A stretch of 64,000 nt of DNA from Myoxocephalus aenaeus. Its lineage: Eukaryota > Chordata > Actinopteri > Perciformes > Cottidae. The translations under genes and the position numbers were made by a program. Below are positions 1-12,940 of this stretch, in pieces (within the stretch, counting starts at the first letter, position 1; every line of letters begins with the position of its first letter). The stretch spans positions 5,916,001-5,980,000 of the forward strand of contig JBAMJR010000151.1 of the NCBI GenBank assembly GCA_038501785.1, read 5' to 3'. The notes under the pieces are model-generated. The model saw only the letters and a program-made list of their open reading frames with translations, searched no databases and had not been told where the DNA came from.

Positions 1-34
1 GAAACTAATAGAGGCATACTCTGGTAGGTTTATT

Positions 35-36
<2 letters not shown>

Positions 37-112
<76 letters not shown>
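37..112. repeat. (TC)n microsatellite
   Basis: An uninterrupted TC dinucleotide run of about 37 copies. Simple sequence, probably length-polymorphic. Confidence 0.98.
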
Positions 113-113
<1 letters not shown>

Positions 114-2254
114 AGGGCATGGCAATGGCAACTGTGGAGAGCCATTGCCACAAATAGACTCTCTAAATATGGAGGGCTTCAGTCAAGAGAGAATGCATGA
201 TCAAATTTTGGGCCTCTCCACCAAACAGCTTCTATAAAAGGAACAAGACAGACGAGAGGCTGAACTGTTGATGACACTTTGTAATATGTGTATATTTTGA
301 GTGTTTGTAGCTGAGTCCTACTGTGGGCATGTGGGCTACTGTGTGTGTATCTACAGTAAACGTGCATCATCTGTGCTTGTGAGGCTATACAGCTTTGCCT
401 GTCAACGTGATACATAAAATGTTCTTTGAATGTTCTGTGAATTTTTTATTTTTTTTGGCGACTAAATGCGCCTTGTGTCATTTGATTATGTTAACCAGCT
501 AGTAGCTGACTTCATGTCTGCTGTTTGGTGCTGAACAGGTAGCGTAGGTGTTTAGAGCTGAAAACAGCTGCTTTATCCAGACAAAAAAACCTGAGAGGTG
601 GGAGTGAACCAAAACAGGAAAGTTAGGGTCCGGAAACAAATAAGCTGGTAGCTCTGTAGAACTCCAGTCAGGTGATAATTCACTGTGACTTGCTATGAGC
701 TACCCTATTCACATCCAAGTAGTCATATAATGCAATGTTGATATAAGAATATTGATTTGAGACACGTTAAAGCTCCATTTTTAGCTACAGTCTCACACCA
801 GTGTACATACATTTCCTTAGGAGTGTTACAGATTTCAAGCAGTTGTGATTAAGGAACAGTTTCCCGTACGTGACCCTGGAGCAGAAGGAGGTTTAGTGAC
901 TCAATGACATTTTGTCTGCTGAACTTTAGGACCCTCTTCCTGTTGGTTCCTCGCATGCCGTAGTGCTGCAATGCGCCACACTGACCTGCGGTTGACCCTT
1001 TGCTCTGACTTTCTGTTTCACACACTGTGGGCACTGAAGATGGTTGTGGCACAAAACCCAGTCAAGTCTTTTGTCGACTGGTGAATCGATAACGGTGCAA
1101 ACCAGACATCACATTAAAGAAGCTGTGAGAGTCTGTAAAAAGTACATATTTCATCTGATCCAAATTATGATCACTTTGAGATGCTTCCACTGACTACATT
1201 ATAATATTGAACACATGCCTTCATGAGTCAGCCTCCTTCATCCCACAGCCAGGACTGTGTGCATGTGATGGTGGACGGTGTCTGTAAGAGCAAATGTGTG
1301 CATGTTCACGGGTGGACTCGACCCCGCGTGTGTGTGTCCGTGCAGCCACGTGTTACAGCAGATGTTGCCTGAAGCCTCAGCAGTGTCTCCAGTGAAGTGC
1401 TGTCCGCTGACCTTCAGTAACATTTGAAGATGCGACGGCCCGTTTGTCAAGGAGAGTGCACTTCTCTGGCTGATGATCATGCTTTGCCTTTCATTAATAT
1501 GCCTCACCTCCAGATCTGCTACATGGCATTTGCTTGACATTAGCATATATCTTTGGGCCAGCCGTTTGACACTGCAGTGTGCAGAGCTTGTGGGAATGAC
1601 ACCTGTTAGACAGAGAAGCAGATGCCTCTCAGGCAGGGTCACACAGGGGAGGTTTGGGTGAAGAGGGTGGAAGACCAGAAATAGAAATAGAAATCCTTTT
1701 TATTTGTCATAGTACATACATACATGAAATACAGGAGAGTGTAGACAGTTCTTGGGGCGTAAGGGAACATGTCCAGACTGTTGCAGTTCTATTTGTTACC
1801 ATGGAGTTCATATTCCCATAGTGTCACTGTTCATTTTTCTTTTTCTTTTTTTCTTCTGATCTGAAATCCAGAACAAAAATATTTCCAAATTGATGATCTG
1901 GGTGCATTTTTTATTTTTTTTAATAGTGACACATTCCATAAAACCATTAGTTACTTTTGAAGTTCAGACAATATATGAAATAGATGATTATCCAGATATT
2001 GTGATGGGATACTGTTTTTCCCAGAACTTTAAACCAACCTACTGCAGCCGAAAGGAAGGCACAGGTGTTTTGAGCTTAATGCTAACACGCTCACTATGTC
2101 AATGGTGTTAATGGGTATAATGTTTGCCTTCTTAATTTAGCCTGTTAGTATACTTTAGGCATAAATGTGATATGCAATTTAAGATATAATGTCTTTTTTT
2201 TCTACTGCTGATTGGTCATAAATTAAAGGATTAGACATATTCTACTTTTCACAT

Positions 2255-2335
2255 GATGATGGTGGTGGATGGAAAGTTAAGGGATCACCAAAGTCAGTAA
2301 AATTCATCCTGAGAGGAAGCATAGCTTTTTCAAAT
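2255..2335 (-). repeat. Fragment of an unclassified dispersed fish repeat
   Basis: The block containing GGGATCACCAAAGTCAGTAA and a following ATTCATCCT motif recurs in diverged form near 13.5 kb and, in the opposite orientation, near 26.2 kb. I recognise it as a common teleost interspersed repeat but cannot name the family. Confidence 0.5.
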
Positions 2336-4383
2336 GAGGCTTGGCTGACATAATAAGACATCAGCACCAAAAGTGATGCTCTCTCAAAGAGAACAAAATA
2401 ATTGTTGCACATCTTTGGCCCATTACTGTGAAGCCTTTTCTCGTTCAGTATGATATCTGAAATAATGACTCAGCAATGACAGGGCACCAAGGCTTTAGCA
2501 AACTTTCTTCTTCTGTTTGTAATTACGATATGCTAAAAATAAATAAAAATCAGTTATGTCTCTTCACCTTGGGACATGCTCTAACAATAACACAAGAGCA
2601 AGGATGTGATAAATTCCTGTTCTGTAATTTCCAGGGTCTGAGTCATCTAACCACTCTTCTCCTCCTTTTTGGTTTTGTATGAGTTGGGACGGATCAGGTA
2701 ATACGTGGGTGAGATCTGTTGGTCGTGTTCGTCCCTGTCTAAAGTGTAGGCTTTTGGTCAGTTCAGATGCTGCTTGTCCTGAGGATGCTGCAGCCAGGTG
2801 GTGACCCTGCATGCAGTACCTGGCACACAGCATAGTGTGTGGAGCTGCAGCCAAATCCCTGACTCTAAGAGCTGCCCACACTGGCCAATCTGCCATCAGA
2901 GGGAATGAGCAGTAGACACAGTCACATATACAAACACTCTGGCAGGACTATTGAAGGCTCATATATTTGATGCATGTTATTGTTTATATATATACTTATT
3001 ATAAAGCTTTTAGTTGTATTGTGAATAATTCTGTTAGAATTTCAAAGTTGTGCCAACAATTACTGATCAGGATGGCTTTAAAGACACATGTTGTCATCAC
3101 ATTGACAGTTAAAATCCACGCTTAAAGGTCCTAAAGTTGATTTTCAGAGCATTGATACAGTGGTAAATAACTATTTTCTATGTAATGTCTACCTGAGCAG
3201 AAAAGTAAGTATATTTCCCTCTTGTTGTGTTGTAATCTGAGCTTCTCCTTGCTTTGTTTACAGTCGGGCCGGCCGTGCATGCTTGTTCCTGCATGCCAGT
3301 GTGTCCCACTAGCTAGCTAGCACCAGCACTCTGCACTGGGCTCACATGGTGGTTACATCTGATGAAACCGTCCTGACGGCATTGCCAAAGAAGCGAAGCA
3401 TCCACCCTCCGGTTCCCCCTCATGTGGTCCCCCCCCCCGACAAACGTAATTTTCTTTACACGGTGCCAAGTTCTGTGAGACAGAGAAAGAGTACTTACTG
3501 GGCCTACTTACTAACTATTGGTCTCAGTCAGCAAAATTCTGCCAATCTCAAAGGTTTCCTACATTCAGTAGCGACTGGATTCTTTTTCAGATGTCAAACC
3601 GCAATAGAAATATGTATGTAGCTGGTCTTGACATGCATTTACTGTAAATTGGCATTTCATTGACAAATATTTGTTGAGTGTTAAGGCTGCTTCCCTAATC
3701 CAGCAAGTCTTTGCATTACTTCAATGTTCCGTGGAGACTGACAGCGTCCCGAATGGGATGTGACTTCAGACAATTACTGTGGTTGAATGGTTGCCAGGCA
3801 TGAGAGGATTCGTGGTCTTCACAGTTTCGAAACTGACTTACTGACATATTAGGAGACATTTACAAAAAGCAAGCACACACGGAAATTCAGAGTATTCATA
3901 GGACAGTTTACATTAAAAACTGACCTGAATAAACATTTCAAGATCCATAGGAATCATTTTTACACAAAACAATCTATTATGAAACTGAGAATCTGTTCAA
4001 AGCTGTGAGGCCCTACCTTTGACAACAACAAAGCATACAGATATTAGGTGGTGAAGAAAGTCTAGCATCAAGCAGTTAAATAGCCTGAAATTTTTCTCAG
4101 GGGTTGGTGGAGACCAAAACAAATGAAAAAGAGAGTGAATTTTGGACTTATTTGTTAAAGTTTCACAGGTTTGACTCCCCTTCATGACCTTTGTCAAATG
4201 TCATCACTGCTCTGTCTCTCCAATCTTCTGCGTCACTTTCCATTTTATCCCGTCTATAAAAAGAAGCCATAAAAATAATCTTTACTATCATTGCCAGTCA
4301 GAGAGGAGAATCACCACCTCATTACCACCCTTGTCTGAGGGGCTGATTATGAGATGGAAGGAACCCGCCAACAGAGCTGGGCC

Positions 4384-4520
4384 CGGGGCGTCCCGGTGGC
4401 TCAGTCTGCTACTGGCTGCATGGGGTTGAATTGCAGCTCATTCCACACTGTTGCATCTCTCTCCCTTCACTTCCATGCCAATTTTCACTTGTCCTCTCTC
4501 CTCTTTAATAAAAAGACCAA
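4384..4520 (+). repeat. tRNA-derived SINE fragment
   Basis: The segment opens with a tRNA-like promoter A box (CCGGTGGCTCAGT). A B-box-like GGTTGAATTGC follows about 40 bp later, then a CT-rich body and an AATAAA-containing tail. This order matches tRNA-derived fish SINEs. The copy is diverged and probably old. Confidence 0.6.
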
Positions 4521-5263
4521 TACGTTGAATCCAGCAAAGAGAGCAGTCGAATCTCACTCAATTATGCTGTGTTACCTCCCTGGATCCTTTTAATGATCCC
4601 ACACAGACAAAGCACTGTGATCCCACTGAGACACCCTGTGATGAAATAAACCATTGTGTGTGTCCTCGCCCCAATATGGTAATCCAGGATTAATTATGGG
4701 CCAACCCTAATGAGTATCTCTCTCGCCCTCTTAGATATGTTAATGTACCAGCAGTGGACAGCGTTGAGAGGCTTTTGTTAACTCTGTTCTCTCTGTGTTC
4801 TGTAAAAGAGGCCGGACAGGACAGAAAGAGACAAGGACAGAGGTTTAGTGGCCATAGATTATTTCAAATGATATCAATGCTGGAATGAAACAAATCTATA
4901 CTCACTGGGTCACTTGAGTAAATGTGTAGTGATGCCTAGAAATCAGTGTATACTTACAGTAAATGTTACTTGCGGGAATTCCACCTGTGGGAGTAGAGAC
5001 AGCAATATGCCAAGAGCAGAGTGTATATCAGGAATATTTAGACACACTGTACAAGTTATGATAAACTCAGTGTACAAACTGACCTGGACCCATTTCAAAT
5101 GGCTGTTGACGGACTGTTCAGTTGTTACCTGTCTCCCAGGCAGCATGGGTGGTGAATTGCTTCACCACCCATGCTTAATTAGACAGGTGTGAATACGGGC
5201 AGAGGCAGAGGAAGTATGCTCTTGTAACACTTTCATCCTCTTTACTTGAAAGGTGATGGATGA

Positions 5264-5385
<122 letters not shown>

Positions 5386-5821
5386 CGTGTGATGGCAGTG
5401 TGGAAAGATTCTCAGCTTTGTACTTTGCACAAAGAAGAAAATATGCTGATTCAAGATCAGGACATGCTGGCAAACAGTCAAATGGGGCATTAGGGAAGTA
5501 TTGTATTGCACTGTAACTGATGTAGAGCCAGTTACACAATATGTATCGATGGAGCATATATTTTAGATAATTGTCCTCACTTAAAATCCAAATTATTTGG
5601 TGTTAGGATGACACAATAATACTATAAACTGCACATGCAATCAAAAGCAACACTGCTTCCAACAACAACAACAAAAAACTACAGGATGTACAAAATGTAT
5701 ATTACATTATTGTATGAACTCTCTTGTTAGTGTTCCTTTTGTTTGTCTTCTATATCAACTACACTGTTTGCTATAGGTAATACTAATAGGTAATACAACA
5801 AATAAAAGTTCCCTATGGATA

Positions 5822-5885
5822 AGATATTACTTTATTTATCCCCAATGAAATCAATGTGTTCCAGCAGTAAGTTCTAAGAGGTAGA
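5822..5885 (-). repeat. LINE/SINE 3' tail-like fragment
   Basis: The TTTATTTATCCCCAATG motif followed by a TGTTCCAGCAG block resembles, in reverse complement, the GGGGATAAATAAAG tail common to fish L2-type LINEs and their SINEs. Short and diverged. Confidence 0.35.
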
Positions 5886-6166
5886 TAACAGGTAACGAAC
5901 TACCATAATGAAATGAATAAACGTAACATTAAATAATTACATTAAATGGTATACATCACAATAGTTTCAAAGATCAAGTTTAGTTGATGTATAGAGCACT
6001 TTTAAAAACAACAGAAGTTCACCAAAGTAATGTACAGTGGCAAACGAACAATAACAATTTGTGACAAAAAAATGTAGGGTCAAAATATAAATACAACCAG
6101 GAAAGAAAAGAAATCCCATAGACATGAGTATCATTGCATGAGCTTATTTTGATTCCCCGTCCTCAG

Positions 6167-6282
<116 letters not shown>

Positions 6283-6830
6283 TCGGTCTACAGGGCCTCC
6301 TAATACGCCTTATCTGCTTCGGGATTCTCCACATGAAGAAGCTGCGTCTCTCCTCTCCTCCGTGTTGTTCCTCGGAGTTTCTGTCCAAGGTGCTGAAATT
6401 TGCTGCTCCGGGGAAGGGTCACGTGACTGCGCTTTTTTTCCCTCTGTGAGAACAGGATGCAGTGTGCGCGCGCGCGCTCGCTTATGTGCGCGTGTGTAGG
6501 CTAAGCACGGGGACACCTCAGTACTCACCATGAGCGATTCGGGCTCACGAGGAAGGCTTTTCTCAGACGGCGTCGGCGGTATGCTGCACTGTAGTGTGCT
6601 CGCAGCGTGGAATGAGTGCAGTTGAATGCGTAACTTTGACTCTACGTGCATCCTTTTCTTCTTCTTTTTCTTTCGCCGTGCAGAGACTAGTGTGGCAACT
6701 GTGGATGATGGGCACACGGGAGTGGGCTGCTGCCCACCGAGTCTGACTGGGTTTCGGAGGTGCTGAGAAGAAGAAGAACATGTAAGAGTCCGCAGGCGTC
6801 CCCGCAGATCCTCTCGGATTCACAGCCAAA
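6283..6830 (+). promoter_or_regulatory. rasgrf1 promoter and 5'UTR region
   Basis: The segment between the TG repeat and the rasgrf1 ATG is much richer in GC and CpG than the flanks (alternating CG around 6468-6480 and several GCG clusters), as expected of a vertebrate promoter with a CpG island. No clear TATA box was found and the transcription start cannot be placed. It contains an upstream ATG at 6530 with an A at -3 (CACCATGA) and a possible short intron at 6579-6683. Confidence 0.5.
6530..6625 (+). other. Upstream ORF candidate in the rasgrf1 5'UTR
   Basis: ATG at 6530 in good context opens a 31-codon frame ending in TGA at 6623-6625, about 205 bp before the main ATG. If the candidate intron 6579-6683 is removed, the frame instead continues to a TGA at 6764-6766, still upstream of the main start. 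Either form could lower translation of rasgrf1. No homology recognised. Confidence 0.4.
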
Positions 6831-9800
6831 ATGCAGAAAGGGTTGAGACTCAACGATGGCCACATCACCTATCTGGCTCTTTTGGCGAAGAAGGATGGGA
6901 CGAGGCGAGGTTGCCTGAGTAAGAAAAGCTCAGACAACACAAAATGGCATTCAAAGTGGTTCGCTTTGTTGCAGAACATGCTGTTTTATTTCGAGAACGA
7001 CTCCAGCTCACGCCCCTCCGGACTGTACCTGTTGGAGGGATGCGTGTGTGACAGGGCACCGTCGCCGAAACCATCCCTCTCAGCGAAGGAATGCTTAGAG
7101 AAGCAGGTGAGATATCGATCACACGGAGCTCACTTAAGTCCGACTGACTGCCGCTGTCAATGTAAATCGTCTCGCCGAACGGGCTCACTCGTTAATGCTT
7201 GATGACGCTTGACGTGTCTCCTGTTGGGAGAAACTTGCTCTCATCACTGTGGCGCTCGGAGAAAGCATCATTTGCGAGAGGAGGTTTCTGTGCACGCAGC
7301 ACAATCGCAACCGACAGAGTTGTTGTTTTTATCCCAACATCTATGTATCACGCAAACAATGTCCCAGAGATGCTCACTTGACGTTCGGTGTTACGTAATG
7401 GCGTCATTCTAACTGATTGATTGTCTCGATTCTGCACTAAAATAGCCTCGCAGCCAGCCTCAAAAGAAATGCGGAGACACGCAGTGGTTAAAGTTGACAG
7501 GATAAATGCAATTCTCTGAGGAACTTTGCAAACACGCGAACTGGTTTACCTTCCTCCAGTGTTTTTCTCTCCTTATCCCAACAACATGTGTTGCGGCATA
7601 TTTATTTTTACATAAGAGGATGCATTTTTAGACTTCCCAAGTGCTCATGGATCGCAGCTCATGGGGAGTAAACTTAAACAGCGTCAAAACTTTGCAGGTT
7701 GCCATCTTGCGGAGGAGGGCTGCCCCTTCCCTGTCGTTTTGACGTATTGATTTAATTCCTTGTCTTGATATTAATAGCATCCTACCTTGGCAACTGCGTC
7801 CCCCCGGTTCATAGCGGCTTGGTTCATGTGATAGCTCTGTCATTATCATGATGTTGATAACGACAGACATGAATGAAACCCAAACGATATGTCCCAGGCA
7901 TGCTTTTGTTTTTCATCCCCCATTCGTTTGCATTCCTCAGGCATTAGCGCTATGGATTAACATGTGAGGGCTACACAATTTCCACTCTTTGTGTGTGCCA
8001 GTGTGACAGGGTCAGACATAATCTCAGGGAAAGCATGGTTGCCTCTAGCGAAACCGTTTTGAAGGCTTAGGATTGCTGCTGCTGGAAGGAATAAACCTTG
8101 TGGCATAAAAGCATTTAAGAGCCAGAGAAGTGGTCAAGCAGCTGTGAGCTATGACTGCAGTCACCTTTTGAAATCTGCTCTGCCAGCTGCAGTTTCTTCT
8201 GCCTGCCCTGCAGCAGAGCCAATGAATAATTGAAGTCAAAAGTCATTCTATCTGGTCAGTCATCATAATCTTTGTTTGTATAAGGGAAACAAAGTTCTCA
8301 CTGTTTTTCACCAATGGCATTATAATGTTTTCTTTGGCATTTATTTTCCTTTTGAGTGTATATAATATGAACACCTGGACTTTCTGCATCGCAGACATGT
8401 TGCACTGTCTGTAGAACAAAAGTGAGACAAACAAGTGTCATTCTGAAAACAATAAACACATCATGTTTGTGTCATGCATTGCACTGGAGTGTTTTGTCTA
8501 ACATTTCTATGCATGCAACAAATGGCTGGCCGTTCTGAAACCGGGGACGTATGATGGGTTCATGATCGCCCTATGCTACCGCTTTGAATGTTTTTCAGAT
8601 TATAGATTTGAAAAGAAAAACAATCTAATGAATGCCCACATTATTCTGTACTCAGGTGTTGGAAATAACTCCATTGCAAAAAAAAGTAAATGTTTTAGAT
8701 AAGTAGAACTTACTGTAGGTTGTCTGGTCAGGAACCCAATCCTGAGTTATGGTATTTATATTTGACTGTATAAATGACAGATAAAGGATGGACATAGTGT
8801 AAATTCATTATGAGAGACTATTGCACAGTGCCTCTGACCGTTGCTGTATGCGGCTTGTTTTCATCAGCTGTACCTGGTGTTGCTGTCCATGGAGCTGAAC
8901 TCTGCTGTCACGTCATTTTCTTCAAACACTTGCCCTCTGCTCTTTGTTGGCAGAGCTGTCAGGATTAGTATCAGTGTCACCAAAAGGGCGCCATACAGAT
9001 GTGCCTGCAAAATTCAGACGATTCACAACAAGTAAATACATGTTTATTTTAGCAGAGAGCATTTTTTTCATGTAACATATTCAAATGTAGGTGTTTGGGC
9101 TCAAAGTCCTCAGCAGGGAAAAAAAAAATCGATGTTGCAGTCATGTGAACTTTGACATAGTTTATTTTTTACCAAGTAGTTTTAGTTGCCTAAAATTATC
9201 CAGAACTAAATGTAGCAGAGCAGAAATAACTTATATTTGTCAAATGGGTTGTTTTGCAAGGCACTGACTAACAACCTACTTTGGCATTTAGTTATGAGAA
9301 CTTGTTGGTTACTCTTGTAGAGAAACTATTAAACTTTACTCACCGTCAAGTCTATTTCCTTAAAACCCTGTCAGGACAAGAGCTCTATTCTTGGGATGAA
9401 ATATGGACTGAGTGACATCTTTGATGACAGCTGTTCACGCAGGCTGCTCCAGTGAATTTATTTCAACAGTGAATTAAATGAATTTGAAAGCCTTCAATTA
9501 GCATAACACAGTCTTCTGTTCAGCACGTCCCTTTACATAATATGTGTCAGGAATAAATTCTCTCAGTTTTATGTTATTTGTGTGGGGGTGTGAAATTTTG
9601 TGCACATATATATATGTACAAATGTTATCTGTATTTTCACAAATGCGTGCTTTTTATGTGTGAGAACTGCACGCTTTTGTAGTGGACAATTCATCATGCA
9701 AGTGTACATGTCTGCATGTGTCCACATCTGTACTTCTTGTGTGTGGCTTGAAGTCTGCATTTGCCCCACTGTGACCTCCTGCATGTGCCGATGTCGATCT

Positions 9801-10052
9801 CTAAAAGGTGAAATGAGAACCGAAAGAGTACATCAATGCTCCAGGTGTCTGAGGGCACACAGATTTCCTTTTCACTTTCCCCACTCTGGAAAAACAAAGA
9901 ATGACACTTGAGTCAATGAGCAGACAGCAGAGGTCATCTGAGGCAATGCAATTGTAGATTTCTGCCATTAAACCTGGTCCATATGCAGATTACAACAGAT
10001 TTCTGATGAGTGTGTTAGTGGTGTGTCTGCATGTACGGTGTGTGTGGGTGTA

Positions 10053-10098
<46 letters not shown>

Positions 10099-12527
10099 TC
10101 AGAGCTGCAGGAGGAATGGTAGGGCGAGTGCTGGATCTTATCTGTGTGTGACAGGGAGAGGAACAATGCAGCGAATAGATACCAAGCCAACTGCCACCTT
10201 GCAGGGCTACAGCGCTTTTTATAGCCCTCACTCCTCAAGAAGGCAAAAGATCTTTCTCTTCCTCCCTCTCCGTCTGTCTCTCCCTTCTCATTGTATTCTT
10301 TGGAGTGTTCTACTTTTTAAATGTTCTTATTCCCCATTTAGAAGGTGAGCTACGTTTAAGCCCACAGTTACTATGGCAACCCCTATTTGCATCAGAAAAA
10401 GTGCATTCGAAGGGGCCAACGAAATGTGCAACAACATGCCTCGGCATTGTGCTTCACTTAGCAAGTGCAGCAAATATGGGCATATAAGAAATGTGAGGAT
10501 GTGAGGGGTAGAGGGCGGGCGAAGTGGAAATGCTTGATATGTTTTAGGTTTGACCCTTTTCTTTGTTTCACATAAACAAATTTACAAAAGATAAAATAAA
10601 AAAGGATCTAGGCTACCATCATGTTTCATAACTTGACTTTTGTTTGAAGGGATTTCTATGAGGATTTGGTAGAACTTTTTTTACATAATTCATTAAGTAT
10701 AATCATGAAGTGCAGGTTATACAGTAAACCATGTTATACTACAAACATCATGGCTGGGGTCAGTGTTAAGTTATTGCTGTAATTCTCAACACTATGTGTG
10801 TCCAAAGGTCAATACCAGAGCAAGTGGATCAATGACTCGTATCGACTACATTAATGCATCCATACATCAATAATGGTCCATTATATCTTTTGCACCATGG
10901 TATCAATAGTCCAAATATAGTCCCAGTTGTTTTGAAATGTGTCTGTTAATGCATTTTTTCTTATTATATTTTTTAGATGTCAATTAAACTACTTATATTC
11001 TCAGTTTACTGCAGGTGGTTCAAATTACACAAGGAAAAAACATTACCATTTCGTATTCAATATTGCTTCCCCAATGTTAGCGGTGCCACAAACCCAACCA
11101 CTCTATGTGTAATAATGACATCTTTATTAGTTAATAATATTTTTTTCATATACAAAAGTATTGACGTGATAATGCTTCCCTTTTCTTCAAACCCTATTTG
11201 CGTACAAAAGTAAGGAGTTGTTTGTGACATCTGTTCAAAATCATGTTTATAAGCAACTCTCCAAAAATTTGAAAAACTCATGACGTATCATGGTGATAAA
11301 ACAATGTAAGTTATTAATAACTTCAAACTATACATTAGGGTATAGCTATTTATACATGTATGATAGACAAAAAGTTAAACCGAAAGATTTGAACAGAGTC
11401 CAGGCCTACTCGAATTTTTTTTTTTTAATTCAAAATAAAACTGTATCAAAAAGTTTTCTTTTGATAAATTACTCTTCAGTGTATAATTGGAGGCCACATG
11501 TATCATAATCATTAGTGGTACAGTACGCGTGTTCACACTTTCTCTCAAATACCTTTTGTCCATAGATTTTCAACAAGGATTTACTACATTGTCTCACTTA
11601 CCGAGAGATAGTGTCTCTGTGGCAAAAAGAAAGGCTTGACATAACAGCTCACAGGAAGCGAGAGATTGGAAGCACATTATTGACAAAAGGCCCATTCTGC
11701 TGCTCATCAGGAAATATGGAACATTACTCCCCTTCACAAATGATTTGCTCTTGGCATTTGGGAGGGATAAAGAAATCCAATATATTGGATTTGTGGGGTT
11801 CTATTTACAATGCATTAGTGTTATATAATTGAATGTGTTTCTACTACAAATAGGCTGTCTGTACTATTAATGCAATGACCACCACTTTGTTGATTTGAGG
11901 ATTTTACCTGATAAGCCTATTAGAAAACAATTCCACATGCATTTGCCATAATTGCCATTTCTGAACCTTTAAGGCTGTACGGTCACTGGGGATAATTGGC
12001 GAGGGAGTAAAAAACGGGCAAGCACACAGAGGTGTTTGTGTCACTAATATAAAGCCAAATCATTGGGACAAAGCAAAACAAAATGTGGCGTCAGTCGAGA
12101 GGCTTCCACCAATTCAGAGGTGAGTTGCCAGGTTACAGGCAGAATGCACATAAGCTTTATAATGAATCTCTCAAGACTTTTCCCTCAGGATCTCTCTCTC
12201 CCACTCATTCAAACACATGGGCATGCATGTGTGTAGACACAAGTTCAATTTTAACACAATGTAGGTTTATGAAAAAAGACAGTCAGGGATGACGAATCAT
12301 GCACGTTTTCCCCTTAAATAGGCTTTCCTGAAAATCTTTCACTAAAATCCATTAATGACACTGATTGTCTTATTAAATGCTGAGCAAATATTTAACTCTT
12401 TCCATCTTTTCTATTTTCAGTACTACTTTACCGTCACGTTCAATCATGACAACCAGAAGGCTTTGGAGCTACGCACAGAGGATGTCAAGGACTGTGATGA
12501 GTGGGTGGCTGCCATCACACAGGCCAG
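6831..12527 (+). CDS. rasgrf1: rasgrf1 exons 1-2: N-terminal PH domain
   Basis: Exon 1 gives residues 1-92 and ends in phase 0 at a CAG|GTGAG donor. Exon 2 (12421-12527) completes the PH fold with the EDVKDCDEWVAAI helix. In the mammalian protein this PH domain, with the coiled coil and IQ motif, directs membrane localisation. Start choice: the ATG at 6831 sits in AAAATGC context and gives the family-typical MQKG start; an in-frame upstream ATG was not seen. Intron 1 (5.3 kb) holds only a TG repeat and unremarkable AT-rich sequence. Confidence 0.95.
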
Positions 12528-12901
12528 GTACCTCTCACACATGACCTCTCACCTACATGCACACAGTCAGCTGAGGATGTTGAGGGTGTGTATCAGGAAC
12601 AGAACCACGGTGAGCAGGACCCACAAGCAGACAACAAGGCAGGGAAGTTGGTTTTAGAAAACACGGTTTTACTCTGGCAAACAGTCACAAACATGAAGAG
12701 ACAAACCAGCACAGGACAGGGAGTTGACACAGACTAAATACACAGGGGAATGAGACACAGGTGGAAACAATGAGGGCGGGGCTTGCAATCACACAGGAGG
12801 GCGGCACACGAGGGAGGAGTCTGAAACGAGAGACAAGGAGACTGACAGACACACAACAGAAACAGACAGAACACAGAACTACCCAGGAGGTCTGGGCGTA
12901 A

Positions 12902-12940
<39 letters not shown>

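Noticed and set aside
3346..3621. 91-codon plus-strand frame in the upstream intergenic region
   Set aside because: No recognisable domain, no splice or promoter context, and only one short low-complexity proline run; most likely chance.
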